This document shows, piece after piece, positions 17,700 to 27,585 of a stretch of DNA of 64,000 bases. The notes under the pieces are model-generated. The model searched no databases and was not told the origin of the DNA. It saw only the letters and a program-made list of their open reading frames with translations. Position 1 is the stretch's first letter. Each line of letters opens with the position of its first letter. The stretch covers positions 124,001-188,000 of the forward strand of contig NZ_JAQQKW010000003.1 in NCBI RefSeq assembly GCF_028550395.1, read 5' to 3'. The stretch comes from Asticcacaulis currens. GTDB taxonomy: Bacteria; Pseudomonadota; Alphaproteobacteria; Caulobacterales; Caulobacteraceae. A program made the translations under genes and the position numbers.

Positions 17700-18851
17700 T
17701 TATTTAAACGCCGCGAGCCCCACCCGCAGACGCACCCCCAGCACTAGGGCATCATCCGTTTGCGGATCACCAGCCGGGTGGCGGATATACTGCACGTCCG
17801 GCTGAAGGCTGAGGCCGTCCTTGATGGCGTAACGATAGCTGAGTTCGTAAATGGTTTCCGGATTTAAGTTCATGCCCGCCGCCTCGGCATAGGGCTGACC
17901 GAAATCGGCGTGGGCGATGGCAAAGCCTACGGCGTCCGACTCACGCCCTGTGAGCGGCCCGGTCCACACCAGACCGCCGCCCGCATAGGTTTCGATGGCC
18001 TGAAGGTCCTTATTGGCCTTACCCAGCCGCACCCAGCCCGACACGCCGCGGTCGCTGTCGGCTTCGGGTTTATAAAAATCGTACTTCAGTTGCGCGTAAT
18101 AGCCGCTGTTGCCATCGGACAGGCCCGTGCCGTCGAGGCGCTCGGCCTTGGCCGTATAGGTCCACGCCCCCAGCTTGACATAGCCGCGCGCAAAATCCTG
18201 CTGCGCTTCGGCCACCCAGTGCGCGCCGTCGCCGTCACCCAGCTTGACGCCAATAAAGCTGCTCTGATGTGCCGGGTCGCCGGCCACGCCGTCAAACACC
18301 CCGGCGCGCAGGCGCAAAGTCTCGCTGGCCTGCCATTCGCCGACCAGCCCCAGAGTCGAAAACGGAAAGATCGACGGGCCGGTCTGCGAATAGTCCGGAC
18401 CAATGCCGTGCGAAGCGTTGAGGAACAGCGTCCCCGCCTCCTGCACATCGAAAATACCATTGAGATTGATCAGGCCGCCGGTCACAGACCAGCGTTCATC
18501 GTCGCTCGTGCGGCGCAACCACGCCTCGAACAGGCGCACGCCCTTGGGCGCGTCGATATTGGACACGACCTGCGCATCGCCAGAGTAGAACTCGGAAAAA
18601 CCGCCCCCAGCATCGGCCAGCACATAGGCGAAACCGTCCCAGTTTTTAAAGGCCTCGCCTTCGCCCTGCCAGGCCGCCGAAAGGTCGAGATTGCTCATAA
18701 CCCGGTTGCCTTCGCGCAACCCTCCCGAATGATTGCGCAGCAGGTCAGCGGTCAGGACGGCATCGTATTCGACGCCGGCCGAAGCCACACCGGCCAGAGA
18801 GGTGCCGTAACCCAAAGACAGTAGCGCACAAGCGAGAACAGACAGACGCAT
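17700..18851 (-). CDS. OprB-like carbohydrate-selective porin
   Basis: ATG 18851 gives a clean signal peptide (MRLSVLACALLSLGYG, cleavage near AGVASA). The 383-residue product consists of alternating amphipathic strands and ends in FK after LRVGLAAF, typical of outer-membrane beta-barrels. The segments YDAVLTADLLRNHSGGLREG, FDGVAGDP and the C-terminal ALVLGVRLRVGL fit OprB-type porins. It would let sugars or other small solutes across the outer membrane. It stands alone and is divergent from a small secreted-protein gene. Confidence 0.82.
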   Translation of the reverse strand: MRLSVLACALLSLGYGTSLAGVASAGVEYDAVLTADLLRNHSGGLREGNRVMSNLDLSAAWQGEGEAFKNWDGFAYVLADAGGGFSEFYSGDAQVVSNIDAPKGVRLFEAWLRRTSDDERWSVTGGLINLNGIFDVQEAGTLFLNASHGIGPDYSQTGPSIFPFSTLGLVGEWQASETLRLRAGVFDGVAGDPAHQSSFIGVKLGDGDGAHWVAEAQQDFARGYVKLGAWTYTAKAERLDGTGLSDGNSGYYAQLKYDFYKPEADSDRGVSGWVRLGKANKDLQAIETYAGGGLVWTGPLTGRESDAVGFAIAHADFGQPYAEAAGMNLNPETIYELSYRYAIKDGLSLQPDVQYIRHPAGDPQTDDALVLGVRLRVGLAAFK

Positions 18852-19004
18852 GGAAAAACCTTGAACACATCGGGCACATCGCCCGACAATATCCATGTTA
18901 CTTCAAATCCGTTGGGTTATAGTTTACAGACAGGGTTAACCGGACATGACCGGAACGGCCCGGCGATTGCTCTGTGGTTTCCGACTGTTGAAAGGTGTCC
19001 CAGT

Positions 19005-19202
19005 ATGAAACCGCTTCTGTGCCTGATGGCCCTGTCCCTGCCCCTGATCGACGCTGTTCCGGCGACCGCCGCCCCGGCCGCCTGCCGCGCCGAAGCCCTC
19101 GCCGCCGTCATGCAGACCGCCGCCTATCGCCACGGCTCGGTCCGCGAAAAGCAGGCCCTGCTGCGCAGTCAGAGCCTGCGCGCCTGTGCCGTGAAAGCCT
19201 GA
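19005..19202 (+). CDS. Small secreted protein, function unknown
   Basis: ATG 19005 has AAGGTG 8 bases upstream and gives a 65-residue product. A signal peptide is evident (MKPLLCLMALSLPLIDAVPATAAPA). The mature part is only about 40 residues, Ala/Arg-rich with two cysteines (CRAEALAA and LRACAVKA) that could form a disulfide. The reading frame continues upstream to 18861 but has no ribosome binding site there. No family is recognised. Confidence is moderate because the frame is short in GC-rich DNA. Confidence 0.5.
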   Translation: MKPLLCLMALSLPLIDAVPATAAPAACRAEALAAVMQTAAYRHGSVREKQALLRSQSLRACAVKA

Positions 19203-19208
19203 AAAGAG

Positions 19209-19228
19209 GCAGGGGACACGTCCCCTGC
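19209..19228. terminator. Hairpin between convergent genes
   Basis: GCAGGGGA pairs with TCCCCTGC around CACG, just after the small secreted-protein gene and before the end of the chemotaxis receptor gene. It has no T-run on either strand. Confidence 0.4.
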
Positions 19229-19242
19229 TCCCCGATACACGC

Positions 19243-21189
19243 TTACGAGGCCCGGTTGATGCGGCTGAGGAACTCCGCCACGCGACCGCGCAGAGCCGCC
19301 GCCTGATCCGACAGGGCCTGAGACGAGTCGAACAGGTGTGCCGACGCGTCGCCGCTACGTGCCGTAATGCCCGAAACCTGATCGAGATTTTCACTGATCA
19401 CCCGCGTCCCTTCGGCGGCGAAGGCCATGTTGCGGGCGATGTCCTCGGTGGTCGCCGACTGTTCCTCGACCGCGGCGGCCACCGAAGTCGTGGCCTGGGT
19501 GATGGCATCCACCGCCCCGCGAATATCGCTCAGGACCCCCACGATTTCGCGCGACGCCTGACGCATTTCGTCGATGACGCTGTTGATTTCACCAATGGAG
19601 CGGCTGGTCTGGTTGGCGAGGTTCTTGACCTCCCCCGCCACCACCGCAAAGCCACGGCCCGCCTCACCGGCGCGCGCCGACTCGATCGTGGCGTTGAGCG
19701 CCAAGAGATTGATCTGACTGGAAATATTGGCGATGACGGTCGTCACCTCGCTGACGCGATCCGAAGCCGAAGACAGCTTCTGCGCCACCAGATCGGCGTC
19801 CTGCACCTTATGGAAGGAGTCGGCCACCAGACGGTTGGTCGTCTGCACCTGATCGGAAATTTCGCGTACCGATGCCGCCAGTTCTTCGGCCGCCGCTGCC
19901 ACGGTTTGCACGCTGGCCGTCGTCTGGGTCGCCGAAGAGGCCGCCGATACAGCCAGACCGGCCCCGTTGCGCAGATCCCCCGTCACGGTTTCGGCCACCT
20001 GCGACAGTTCCTCTGCCGACGCCGCCAGCCCCTTCACTACATCCTGCACCCGCACTTCGAAATCGCGGCTCAGTTGCGCCTGATCGGTGACCAGTTCCCA
20101 CACCAGCATGGCACCGGCATATTGATCGCGGTGATCGCGCACCGCCGAAATCTGAAGGTCGATGCTTTCGTCACCTACACGGATACGCGCCCGGTGCGGC
20201 AGGTTTTTCGGGTCAGACAGCAGCCGACGCTGATGCTCCGGGTGTTTGTGGAAGATGTCGATAGATTCCCCGATCAGGGTGCCACGATAGTTGGGCAGAT
20301 GCGCCTTGACCGCATCCATCAGCTTTTCGGTCGCCGCATTGATGTAGGTGATGCGGAAATCGTCGCGCACATCGACCGCCATGACCGGAGTCGGCATGGC
20401 CTGCACCATGCGGTCCACCATCAGGGCCTTGCGCGCCGTCTCGCACAGGGACTGCGTGGCGCGGGCCAGAACGCCCATCTCGTCCTTGCGAGCCGTGAAG
20501 GCGACTTCGACATCGGTGTCACCTTCGGCAATGCGTCCGATCGTCTGCGACAGCAGACCCAGGGGCTTGAGCAGGTCGCGCCACATCAGGCCGATCATGC
20601 CGAGAACGCCCAGAATGGCGAACAATGACAAGACCTGTACGAAAAGGCCCAGTTGCGCATCGGTCTTGGCGCCGCGCGCCACTTCGCCCTTCATCCACGC
20701 TTCAAGATCGCCGGACAGGCTCTCATTGCTGCCTTCCATCGCCTTGAACTGCGCATCAAAGGCGTCCCGCAGTGCGGGTTCGGTTTCGGGCGTCGCGGTC
20801 AGCACGGCCTGCCCGGCGGCGCGGTAGGCCTGAAGCGCCGTCAGCGTTTCCGCAAACCGCTTTTTGAGATTGTCCGGCACGTCTTCGGCCTGATTGGCCC
20901 GCAGATTTTTTTCGAACGTATCGGCGTGGTCCTTAAAACCGTCGGCCACAGCCGCCGCACCCGCCACATCGCCCATCTGGTGCGCCAGAAGCGCTTCCAA
21001 CACGTCGGCGCGCATGGCGTCGTGCATCATATCGGCGGTCATGTGCCGCTGCGTAATCTGGCTGATCAAAGACGACTGGTGCGCGTGCGCCTGCGCGTAG
21101 CGCGACGCGACGCTATTGGCCGCCACCATGCCGAAGACCAGAACCGCGCAGATAACCCCCAGACCGATAAATTTTGTACGTAGCTGCAT
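19243..21189 (-). CDS. Methyl-accepting chemotaxis protein with PAS domain
   Basis: ATG 21189 has GGGGAAGG 5 bases upstream; the frame also has an in-frame TTG at 21204. The 648-residue receptor has TM1 at about 7-27, a helical periplasmic domain, TM2 near 185-205, and a HAMP domain. A PAS-like domain follows at about 265-370 ([20 protein letters not shown]). The MCP signalling domain carries the hairpin tip ([20 protein letters not shown] and [13 protein letters not shown]). It signals to CheA/CheW. No chemotaxis kinase genes are nearby, so it is an orphan receptor. A CtrA-type box lies upstream. Confidence 0.93.
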   Translation of the reverse strand: MQLRTKFIGLGVICAVLVFGMVAANSVASRYAQAHAHQSSLISQITQRHMTADMMHDAMRADVLEALLAHQMGDVAGAAAVADGFKDHADTFEKNLRANQAEDVPDNLKKRFAETLTALQAYRAAGQAVLTATPETEPALRDAFDAQFKAMEGSNESLSGDLEAWMKGEVARGAKTDAQLGLFVQVLSLFAILGVLGMIGLMWRDLLKPLGLLSQTIGRIAEGDTDVEVAFTARKDEMGVLARATQSLCETARKALMVDRMVQAMPTPVMAVDVRDDFRITYINAATEKLMDAVKAHLPNYRGTLIGESIDIFHKHPEHQRRLLSDPKNLPHRARIRVGDESIDLQISAVRDHRDQYAGAMLVWELVTDQAQLSRDFEVRVQDVVKGLAASAEELSQVAETVTGDLRNGAGLAVSAASSATQTTASVQTVAAAAEELAASVREISDQVQTTNRLVADSFHKVQDADLVAQKLSSASDRVSEVTTVIANISSQINLLALNATIESARAGEAGRGFAVVAGEVKNLANQTSRSIGEINSVIDEMRQASREIVGVLSDIRGAVDAITQATTSVAAAVEEQSATTEDIARNMAFAAEGTRVISENLDQVSGITARSGDASAHLFDSSQALSDQAAALRGRVAEFLSRINRAS

Positions 21190-21255
21190 TCCGGCCTTCC
21201 CCAACGCTGATAATCGGGCCCGTTAAGACCCCGCGTCAAGGTTGCAGCAACAGCC

Positions 21256-21270
21256 TTAACGTTCATTTAA
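21256..21270. promoter_or_regulatory. Candidate CtrA binding site upstream of the chemotaxis receptor
   Basis: TTAA-CGTTCAT-TTAA matches the full CtrA consensus TTAA-N7-TTAA exactly and is followed by C, as in the preferred form. It lies 66 bases upstream of the receptor ATG. CtrA is the master cell-cycle regulator of Caulobacterales and controls motility and chemotaxis genes. This match is by eye, without a genome-wide background estimate. Confidence 0.65.
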
Positions 21271-21345
21271 CGTAACGCCGTTCACTTTTTCGACATAATA
21301 AAAAGGGACTACCAATTCAATCGTGTAGAAAACATACCCGCGTTA

Positions 21346-22623
21346 TCACGGCTTTGTGATCACGGCCCCGCCCTTCATGACGAAGATCGGGCGTTCGAGC
21401 ACCGTCACGTCGCTGAGCGGATTGCCCGTGACCCCCACCATGTCGCCATAATGACCGGGATGCAGACTGCCGACATCCTCGCTGCGCCCCAAAGCCTCTG
21501 CGGCGATCACCGTGGCCGACTGAAGCGCCTGAAGCGGCGTCGCCCCATAGCGCACCATGATAGCAAATTGCCGGGCATTGTCGCCATGCGGATAGATACC
21601 GGCATCGGTTCCATAGACCATCTTTACCCCGGCCCTGAGGGCCTTGCCGTAGTTCTGACGCTGCACCTCGGCGATTTCACGATCCTTGCGCAGGCTCTCT
21701 TCGGCCACGCCGTTGCGCTGCCCTTCCGACTGCGTATAGTCGGTATTATAGATGTCCATCGAGAAGTAGGCCCCCTTCTCTTTCGCCAGGCGGATACCTT
21801 CGTCATCGACAAGGCTGGCGTGTTCGATCGTATCGACCCCGGCCCGCAGCGCCACCTTAATGCCATCGGCGCCATGCGCGTGGGCGGCCACCTTCATGCC
21901 GGCCATGTGCGCTTCGTCAGCCACTGCGGCCATTTCCTCATAGGTCAGTTGCCGCGCCCCGACGCTGGCCCCGCGCGAAAAGACGCCGGAGGTGGCGCAG
22001 ATCTTGATGACGTCGGCGCCATATTTTTTCAGGGTGCGCACCGATTTGCGCGCTTCCCACGGGCTGTCGGCATTGAGCGGGTTTCTGGCATCGAACGACG
22101 GCGGCAGCCAGGTGGAGTCGCAGTGTCCGCCGGTAGCGCCGAAGCTCATCCCCGCCGCCACAATCCGCGGCCCCGGCAGCACGCCTTCGTCGATCGCTTC
22201 GCGCAGGCCGATGTCGTTATAATCCCCGGCCCCGACATTGCGCACGGTGGTGAAGCCGGCCTTCAGCGTCTTTTCGGCATTGGCCGCCGCCACAAAGGCC
22301 CAGAAGCGATCCGTGTGCGACAGGCCGCTGTAGCCGCCGTATTCCGGGCTGTTGTCGAGGTGCACATGCATGTCGATCAGGCCGGGCACCAGCGTCACAC
22401 CGGGCAAATCGACATGGTCTGCACCGGCGGGCGGCTTCATCGTCAGGGCGCTGCCGACCGCCGTGATGCGCCCATCGGTGACGATAATCAGGGGCTGCTC
22501 GATGGTCTTGCCGGTTTCGACTTCAATCAGTCGCTCGGCTCTGACCGCCACCGTATCGGCCTGCGCCGCCCCCGCCATCATCATCAGGGCCGCCCACGCC
22601 ACACCCACCTTATGCATCTTCAT
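21346..22623 (-). CDS. Secreted amidohydrolase family protein (imidazolonepropionase/prolidase-like)
   Basis: ATG 22623 gives a signal peptide (MKMHKVGVAWAALMMMAGAAQA, cleaved before DTV). The 425-residue protein has the amidohydrolase metal centre: LVPGLIDMHVHLD near residue 80, VAAHAHGADGIKVALRAG near 235, DTIEHASL near 255, and VYGTDAGIYPHG near 325. The N- and C-terminal beta-sandwich halves are present (IIVTDGRITAVG; GDMVGVTGNPL). Close relatives hydrolyse Xaa-Pro or other dipeptides, or cyclic amides. The substrate is not clear. No operon partner is evident. Confidence 0.88.
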   Translation of the reverse strand: MKMHKVGVAWAALMMMAGAAQADTVAVRAERLIEVETGKTIEQPLIIVTDGRITAVGSALTMKPPAGADHVDLPGVTLVPGLIDMHVHLDNSPEYGGYSGLSHTDRFWAFVAAANAEKTLKAGFTTVRNVGAGDYNDIGLREAIDEGVLPGPRIVAAGMSFGATGGHCDSTWLPPSFDARNPLNADSPWEARKSVRTLKKYGADVIKICATSGVFSRGASVGARQLTYEEMAAVADEAHMAGMKVAAHAHGADGIKVALRAGVDTIEHASLVDDEGIRLAKEKGAYFSMDIYNTDYTQSEGQRNGVAEESLRKDREIAEVQRQNYGKALRAGVKMVYGTDAGIYPHGDNARQFAIMVRYGATPLQALQSATVIAAEALGRSEDVGSLHPGHYGDMVGVTGNPLSDVTVLERPIFVMKGGAVITKP

Positions 22624-22768
22624 ATCCAGCCCCTTAACGCTATTCGGGTAGAATAGGCACAAGGCGACAGGGAATGTAAGGGTTTATTGCGCGCTTACGG
22701 AGGCCGTTCACAGCCGTGTTTCGGCCTTATACAGAAGGCGGCAGGCTCCGGCAAAAAGGAGCCCTGCC

Positions 22769-22933
22769 ATGGACGATACGTCTCATACCCCCTATCGCCG
22801 CGACCACACCGCGCCGGGTCAACCCCTCCGCACGGCGCGTAACGCCGCCGAATGGAGCGGACTGGTGCTGGCGGTGCTCGGTCTGGTCGGGTTCAGCCTG
22901 TACGTCTATGAGTTACTGGTGGGTATGTTCTAA
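22769..22933 (+). CDS. Small single-pass membrane protein, 54 residues
   Basis: ATG 22769 is preceded by AAAAAGGAG with 7 bases spacing. The peptide has a polar, Arg-containing N-terminus (MDDTSHTPYRRDH) and one hydrophobic helix near the C-terminus (GLVLAVLGLVGFSLYVYELL). Its TAA stop overlaps the aguB stop on the other strand by two bases. No family is recognised. The strong ribosome binding site and clean membrane topology support translation. Confidence 0.6.
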   Translation: MDDTSHTPYRRDHTAPGQPLRTARNAAEWSGLVLAVLGLVGFSLYVYELLVGMF

Positions 22934-23814
22934 GCCACCGGACGCGGGCCGGCCAGCGCCCCGTAAAGATCGGTGCGCCGGTCGCGGAAAAAGCCCCAGG
23001 CGGCGCGGTGCGTATTCAGGTAGTCGAGGTCGAATTCGGCCACCAGAACGCCCTCTTCACCTTTACCGTATTCCGCCACCTTGTCGCCGCGATGGTTGGC
23101 GATGAAGCTGTGCCCGTAGAAGGTCTGACCGCAGCCGTTTTGCGGCGAAATCAGGCTTTCAGTTCCAATACGGTTGGAGGCCACCACCGGGATAACATTG
23201 GCGACGGCGTGGCCCTGCATGACGCGCTGCCACGGGGCGGCGGTATCCAGTTCCGCATCGTGCGGCTCGGAGCCGATGGCGGTGGGGTAGAACAGAAGCT
23301 CCGCCCCCAGCAGCGCCATGGCGCGCGCCGCTTCCGGATACCACTGATCCCAGCAGATGCCGACGCCAATACGGGCGAACTGTGTATCCCACACCTTGAA
23401 ACCCGTATCTCCCGGACGGAAATAGTATTTTTCCTGATAGCCGGGGCCGTCAGGGATATGGCTCTTGCGATAGACACCCAAAAGCTCCCCGCCCGCGTCG
23501 ATCATGACCAGCGAATTGAAATAGTGCGGGCCTTCCTTCTCGTAGATCGAGGTTGGGATGACGACATTCAGCTCGACCGCCAGCTTTTGCATGGCGAGGA
23601 CGCACGGATGGGTGCGCCACGGGAAGGCGGTAGCAAACCAGCGCTCCTCCTGACTGACGCAGAAATATTCGCCCTGAAACAGCTCCGACGGCAGGATGAT
23701 CTGCGCGCCCTTGGCCGCCGCTTCGCGCACCAACGCCTCGGTTTTGGCGATGTTCGCGGCCATATCGGGGCCATAGGCGGTTTGCAGCGCGGCAACGGAT
23801 ACGGTTTGGGTCAT
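22930..23814 (-). CDS. aguB: N-carbamoylputrescine amidase
   Basis: It converts N-carbamoylputrescine to putrescine, CO2 and ammonia. The 294-residue protein has the nitrilase-superfamily triad: Glu in ILPSELFQGEYF near 41, Lys in YRKSHIPDGPGYQEKYYF near 120, and Cys in GVGICWDQWYPEAAR near 157. The extended PGYQEKYYFRPGDTGF region is typical of AguB. ATG 23814 follows GGAG by 8 bases. It lies 100 bases downstream of aguA on the same strand and completes the agmatine route to putrescine. Confidence 0.94.
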   Translation of the reverse strand: MTQTVSVAALQTAYGPDMAANIAKTEALVREAAAKGAQIILPSELFQGEYFCVSQEERWFATAFPWRTHPCVLAMQKLAVELNVVIPTSIYEKEGPHYFNSLVMIDAGGELLGVYRKSHIPDGPGYQEKYYFRPGDTGFKVWDTQFARIGVGICWDQWYPEAARAMALLGAELLFYPTAIGSEPHDAELDTAAPWQRVMQGHAVANVIPVVASNRIGTESLISPQNGCGQTFYGHSFIANHRGDKVAEYGKGEEGVLVAEFDLDYLNTHRAAWGFFRDRRTDLYGALAGPRPVA

Positions 23815-23914
23815 GCTGGATACTCCGCGAGTGTGAAGGGGGAAAAGCCCCCGCCACCCCGGCCATAAATGGCCGCGGTCCCCCGCCCCACAAGTGGGAC
23901 GGTATGAATTATTT

Positions 23915-24961
23915 TCAGGCCTTGATCAGCGGCACTTGCTGGCTGATGCAATGGAAGGAGCCGCCACCGGTCAGGATGGCGTTGGACGGCAGGCCGAACA
24001 CCTGACGTTCGGCAAACAGGGTTTGCAGCGCCTCAACCGCCATTTCGCCCGGCCGCTCATTATAGACCGGCACGATGACGCAATCATTGGCGATCAGGAA
24101 ATTCATGTGCGAGGCCGGGATGATTTCGCCGTCCTCGTCCAGCGTGCGGCCCGGCGACGGGATGCGCACCACCTGAAGCTTGACGCCGCGCGCGTCGGTC
24201 TGCTGACTGAGGGTTTTCGCCACCGCATTGTAAAGGTCGGCATTGGGATCATCCGCGCCAAAGGCCACGGGGCAGACCACCACACCGGGCGCCACAAAGC
24301 GCGCCAGATTGTCGATATGGCCATCGGTATGGTCGTTGAGAAGGCCGTCATCCAGCCAGATGATCTTGCGCGCCCCCAGCGCGGTTTGCAGCGCGCGCTC
24401 AGCCGTGGACTGCGTCCAGTCGGGATTGCGATTCGGGTTCAGCAGGCACTGGCGCGTGGTGAGAACCGTACCGAACCCATCGTGTTCCAGCGAACCGCCT
24501 TCGAGCACAAAGTCCTGCGTTTCCGGCACGAAGCCGTCGTGGTCAGCGACCTGAGACGCGACCTGATCGTCGTATTTCAGATGATACTTGCCGCCCCAGC
24601 CATTGTTCAGGAAGGCGACCGGCAGAGGCAGATGGCGGTCCTGCGCGTCTTCGGCATTGACATAGATGGGACCGGTGTCGCGAAACCAGATGTCGCCGAA
24701 ACGCCCATCTACGATCTCGACCTTTTTCACGTCGGACAGCAGCGATTGCGCCGCCTTGCGCGCTGCGTCGCCCATGACCATCAGCTTGACGTGCTCGTCG
24801 CCGGCTTCGGCCAGCACGCGCACCAGCGCCGCGACCTCGGCCTGCGCCTCGATCAGGTCTTCCTGCCACAGGTTTTCATGGCTGGGAAACCCGACCCACA
24901 TGGCCTTGTGCGGCTCCCATTCAGCCGGAACGATACGGGAAAGGTTCGGATTTTGGCTCAT
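23915..24961 (-). CDS. aguA: Agmatine deiminase
   Basis: It converts agmatine to N-carbamoylputrescine and ammonia. The start is ATG 24961 (MSQNPNLSR), giving 348 residues; the frame extends upstream without family similarity. Motifs of the peptidyl-arginine deiminase (PAD_porph) fold are visible: PAEWEPHKAMWVGFP, DIWFRDTGPIYV, LNNGWGGKYHLKYDDQ, DGHIDNLARFVAPG, and the catalytic Cys in GGGSFHCISQQ near the C-terminus. It is the first gene of the aguA-aguB pair. Confidence 0.95.
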   Translation of the reverse strand: MSQNPNLSRIVPAEWEPHKAMWVGFPSHENLWQEDLIEAQAEVAALVRVLAEAGDEHVKLMVMGDAARKAAQSLLSDVKKVEIVDGRFGDIWFRDTGPIYVNAEDAQDRHLPLPVAFLNNGWGGKYHLKYDDQVASQVADHDGFVPETQDFVLEGGSLEHDGFGTVLTTRQCLLNPNRNPDWTQSTAERALQTALGARKIIWLDDGLLNDHTDGHIDNLARFVAPGVVVCPVAFGADDPNADLYNAVAKTLSQQTDARGVKLQVVRIPSPGRTLDEDGEIIPASHMNFLIANDCVIVPVYNERPGEMAVEALQTLFAERQVFGLPSNAILTGGGSFHCISQQVPLIKA

Positions 24962-25077
24962 GCCAGACCCCGGTAAAATGCAGGAGGACAAACGTAAGGC
25001 TTTGAATGGGGGTCTTTTACACAGCGTCAACCCGTTTGGCCATGCCTTTCCGCGACGACAGGTCGCAGAATGCACCA

Positions 25078-25112
25078 CAAAAAAAGCGGCCCTCCGTTTC
25101 CGGAGAGCCGCT
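25078..25112 (-). terminator. Terminator of the first TonB-dependent receptor gene
   Basis: On the minus strand, AGCGGCTCTCCG pairs with CGGAGGGCCGCT around GAAA, then seven T. It begins 25 bases after the receptor stop codon. Confidence 0.85.
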
Positions 25113-25137
25113 CATGTTCATCAAACCGTGTCCGGTC

Positions 25138-27585
25138 TTAGAACTTGGTGCTGAGGGTCAGCATGACCGTGCGTGGTGCACCCACGTTGTACGACGGGGT
25201 TTGCGCCGTGCGGATGGTGGTGCCGCTCGGAGTCGCCAGCAACTTGGTATTGCTGACGGTCGTCAGGTTACCGTAGTACTTTTCATCAAACATGTTGATG
25301 GCGTTCAACTGCAGGAAGGAACCTTGCTTGAAGAACGGCACGTAATAGCGCAGCGAACCATTCCACACCGTGTAGCGCGGCGACTTGGCGTCGTTTACGT
25401 CAGATACAAAACGCTCGCCGACATACTTGCCGATCAGGGTAAGCGACAGCTCCTTCGAGATGTCGTAGGTGCCGCCGTAGTTGAACATCCATTCCGGCAC
25501 TTCAACCAGCTTCTTGCCCTTGGTCGGGATGTAGAGGGTATCACCCACATTATCGGTTCCCTTGGCAACGGTGACCTTGGCTTGCGGCAGGTCCGACTGC
25601 ACTTCGGAATCAGTATAGGTTACACCACCGAGCAGCGACAGGTTTTCGACCGGCTTGAAAGCAAACGAGCCTTCCCAACCGTTCATCTTCACCTTGCCGA
25701 CGTTGCGGTCGAAATAGGTGTCGGTCGCCGTGTCGTAGGACGACACGATGCGGTTGTTATAGTCCTTGGTCCACACAGCGAAGCTGGCGGTCAGGTTCGA
25801 AGCGTTATAGCGGTAACCGCCTTCAATGCCCTTGGTGGTTTCCGGCAACGGGTTAGCGACTTGCGTCTTGCCGTTCAGGAGCGTGATCGCATAGTACTGG
25901 TCGGTCTTGGGCGAGGACAGGTTCTCGGTGTAGCTCACGAACACCTGACCATGATCGGAGACCTTGTAGGTCGCGCCGAAGCTGGGCAGGGTCTTGGCAA
26001 ACTTCACCTTGGTGTTGTACGGACGGATAAAGGCACCCGACACGTCGGTGAAGGTCACGCTGCCATCCGCATTAACCGCGGCAGGCGCTTGGGTGGTGCA
26101 GAACGGCGAGGAAGAGCCCGTACCCGTGACCGACGAGTAGCACTTCTGGTGCAGGTGGCGCACCATCTGCTGATCGCGAGCACCGATGGTAACGAACAGC
26201 TTGTCGTCGAAGAACGAGCCACGATATTCGAACGACAGAACGTCAACGTTCGCTTTCGAATATCGGTCGCGGCGCTGATACATCGACCCGTCGCGGCCGT
26301 AGAGACCGATCGAGGCATCGTCTTTGGCACCAAACACATCCTTCGGCGAACCATCGGCGTTGACGAAGGTGCCTTCACCCGTTTGCGTCGTGCGGCCGCG
26401 ATCAGCCGAGTAGTTGACACGCAGAGTATGCTGATCGTTGAAGCGATAGATGGCCGACGACTGGAAGCCGATACGATCGGTGTGGGTCGTATTCGGGTTG
26501 TAGATGGTGAGCGCCGTCGAAGAAATCACGCCGTCTTTATTGGCGTCAAAGTTCTTGAAGTTGGCGTTGGTCCACGAACCAATACGGCCCGTCGTTTCCG
26601 TCAAGGTCGAGGTACCGCCACCGTTGGCCAGTACGTACTGATAGTTGGCATCCGCCGTAAAGGTCAGCTTATCGGTGAGGTTCCACTTCGACTTGAAGCG
26701 CAGGTTACCCGTGTTGGACGGGTTGACGTTGGCCGGGCCCGCGCTGTTGTAGTAGAAGCCGTTGGCGTTCAGCGTGGCTTCGTTCTGGCTGAAGATGAAG
26801 CGGTTGCGGTTCTCGTTGTAGTGACCCGACAGGCTCATATAGCTGCCGTTGTCGAGAACCGGCTGATAGATGCTGAAATTGACCTGCTTCTTTTCCAGCG
26901 TCGGATCGCCTAGGTTGGCCGGCTCATCCGTGAAGGTGTCATACTTCTGGTAGGAAGCGGCAAGGAAAGCCTTGGTGCCCCACGGCCCCACCTTGCCGGT
27001 GTCCAGCAGAGCGAAGATGCGCTTGTAGTTGAAGTCACCGACTGACAGGTTGGTCAGGACGCCGAACTCATCGGCCGCCTTGCGGGTGGTGTAGTTGACG
27101 GTACCACCGGTCGCCGAGGCCGACATGGAGTCGATGTCGGTCGCCATGGTTAGAACCGAAGCCGACGAAATCAGTTCCGGGTCCATCTGCTGATTGGTGT
27201 AGATGGCGTAGTTACCGGCGTCGTTCAGTTGAACACCGTCAAAGGTCAGCGACACGCGCGAATTGTCAAGGCCGCGCACGAAGATATCGCCACCCGACGA
27301 ACCATAGGGGTCGTTAGATGTGAAGTTGACGCCCGGCAGGACGTTCAGGGTTTCGGCGATCGTCTGACCAGCCGACTGAGTGGAGATGAAGTCCTGACCG
27401 ATAGTCGATTTCGACTTCGTGCCGGTTTCCTTGTCGATTGGGCCAGCGCCGCGCTTGGAGCCCTTAACGACGATTTCCTTGACGGTTTCGACTTCCTGCG
27501 TCGCCGTCGATTGGGCCAGAGCGCCATGGGCGGCGAAGACGCCCGTCAGGGCCGTACCGGCCAGAATCCACTTGTTCATTTTCAT
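25138..27585 (-). CDS. TonB-dependent outer-membrane receptor
   Basis: The start is ATG 27585, giving a signal peptide (MKMNKWILAGTALTGVFAAH, cleaved after GALA). In 815 residues it shows a plug domain (KEIVVKGSKRGAG, QTIAETLNVLPGVNF, IFVRGLDNSRVSLTFDGVQL), then a barrel with many aromatic strands, ending in VMLTLSTKF as expected of an outer-membrane protein. Such receptors take up siderophores, sugars or peptides using TonB energy. No regulator or transport partner lies beside it, so the ligand is unknown. Confidence 0.92.
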   Translation of the reverse strand: MKMNKWILAGTALTGVFAAHGALAQSTATQEVETVKEIVVKGSKRGAGPIDKETGTKSKSTIGQDFISTQSAGQTIAETLNVLPGVNFTSNDPYGSSGGDIFVRGLDNSRVSLTFDGVQLNDAGNYAIYTNQQMDPELISSASVLTMATDIDSMSASATGGTVNYTTRKAADEFGVLTNLSVGDFNYKRIFALLDTGKVGPWGTKAFLAASYQKYDTFTDEPANLGDPTLEKKQVNFSIYQPVLDNGSYMSLSGHYNENRNRFIFSQNEATLNANGFYYNSAGPANVNPSNTGNLRFKSKWNLTDKLTFTADANYQYVLANGGGTSTLTETTGRIGSWTNANFKNFDANKDGVISSTALTIYNPNTTHTDRIGFQSSAIYRFNDQHTLRVNYSADRGRTTQTGEGTFVNADGSPKDVFGAKDDASIGLYGRDGSMYQRRDRYSKANVDVLSFEYRGSFFDDKLFVTIGARDQQMVRHLHQKCYSSVTGTGSSSPFCTTQAPAAVNADGSVTFTDVSGAFIRPYNTKVKFAKTLPSFGATYKVSDHGQVFVSYTENLSSPKTDQYYAITLLNGKTQVANPLPETTKGIEGGYRYNASNLTASFAVWTKDYNNRIVSSYDTATDTYFDRNVGKVKMNGWEGSFAFKPVENLSLLGGVTYTDSEVQSDLPQAKVTVAKGTDNVGDTLYIPTKGKKLVEVPEWMFNYGGTYDISKELSLTLIGKYVGERFVSDVNDAKSPRYTVWNGSLRYYVPFFKQGSFLQLNAINMFDEKYYGNLTTVSNTKLLATPSGTTIRTAQTPSYNVGAPRTVMLTLSTKF

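Noticed and set aside
19336-20628. 430-codon open frame on the plus strand
   Set aside because: Antisense to the chemotaxis receptor; His/Arg-rich shadow sequence.
25006-26913. 635-codon open frame on the plus strand
   Set aside because: Antisense to the first TonB-dependent receptor; no recognisable domain or ribosome binding site.
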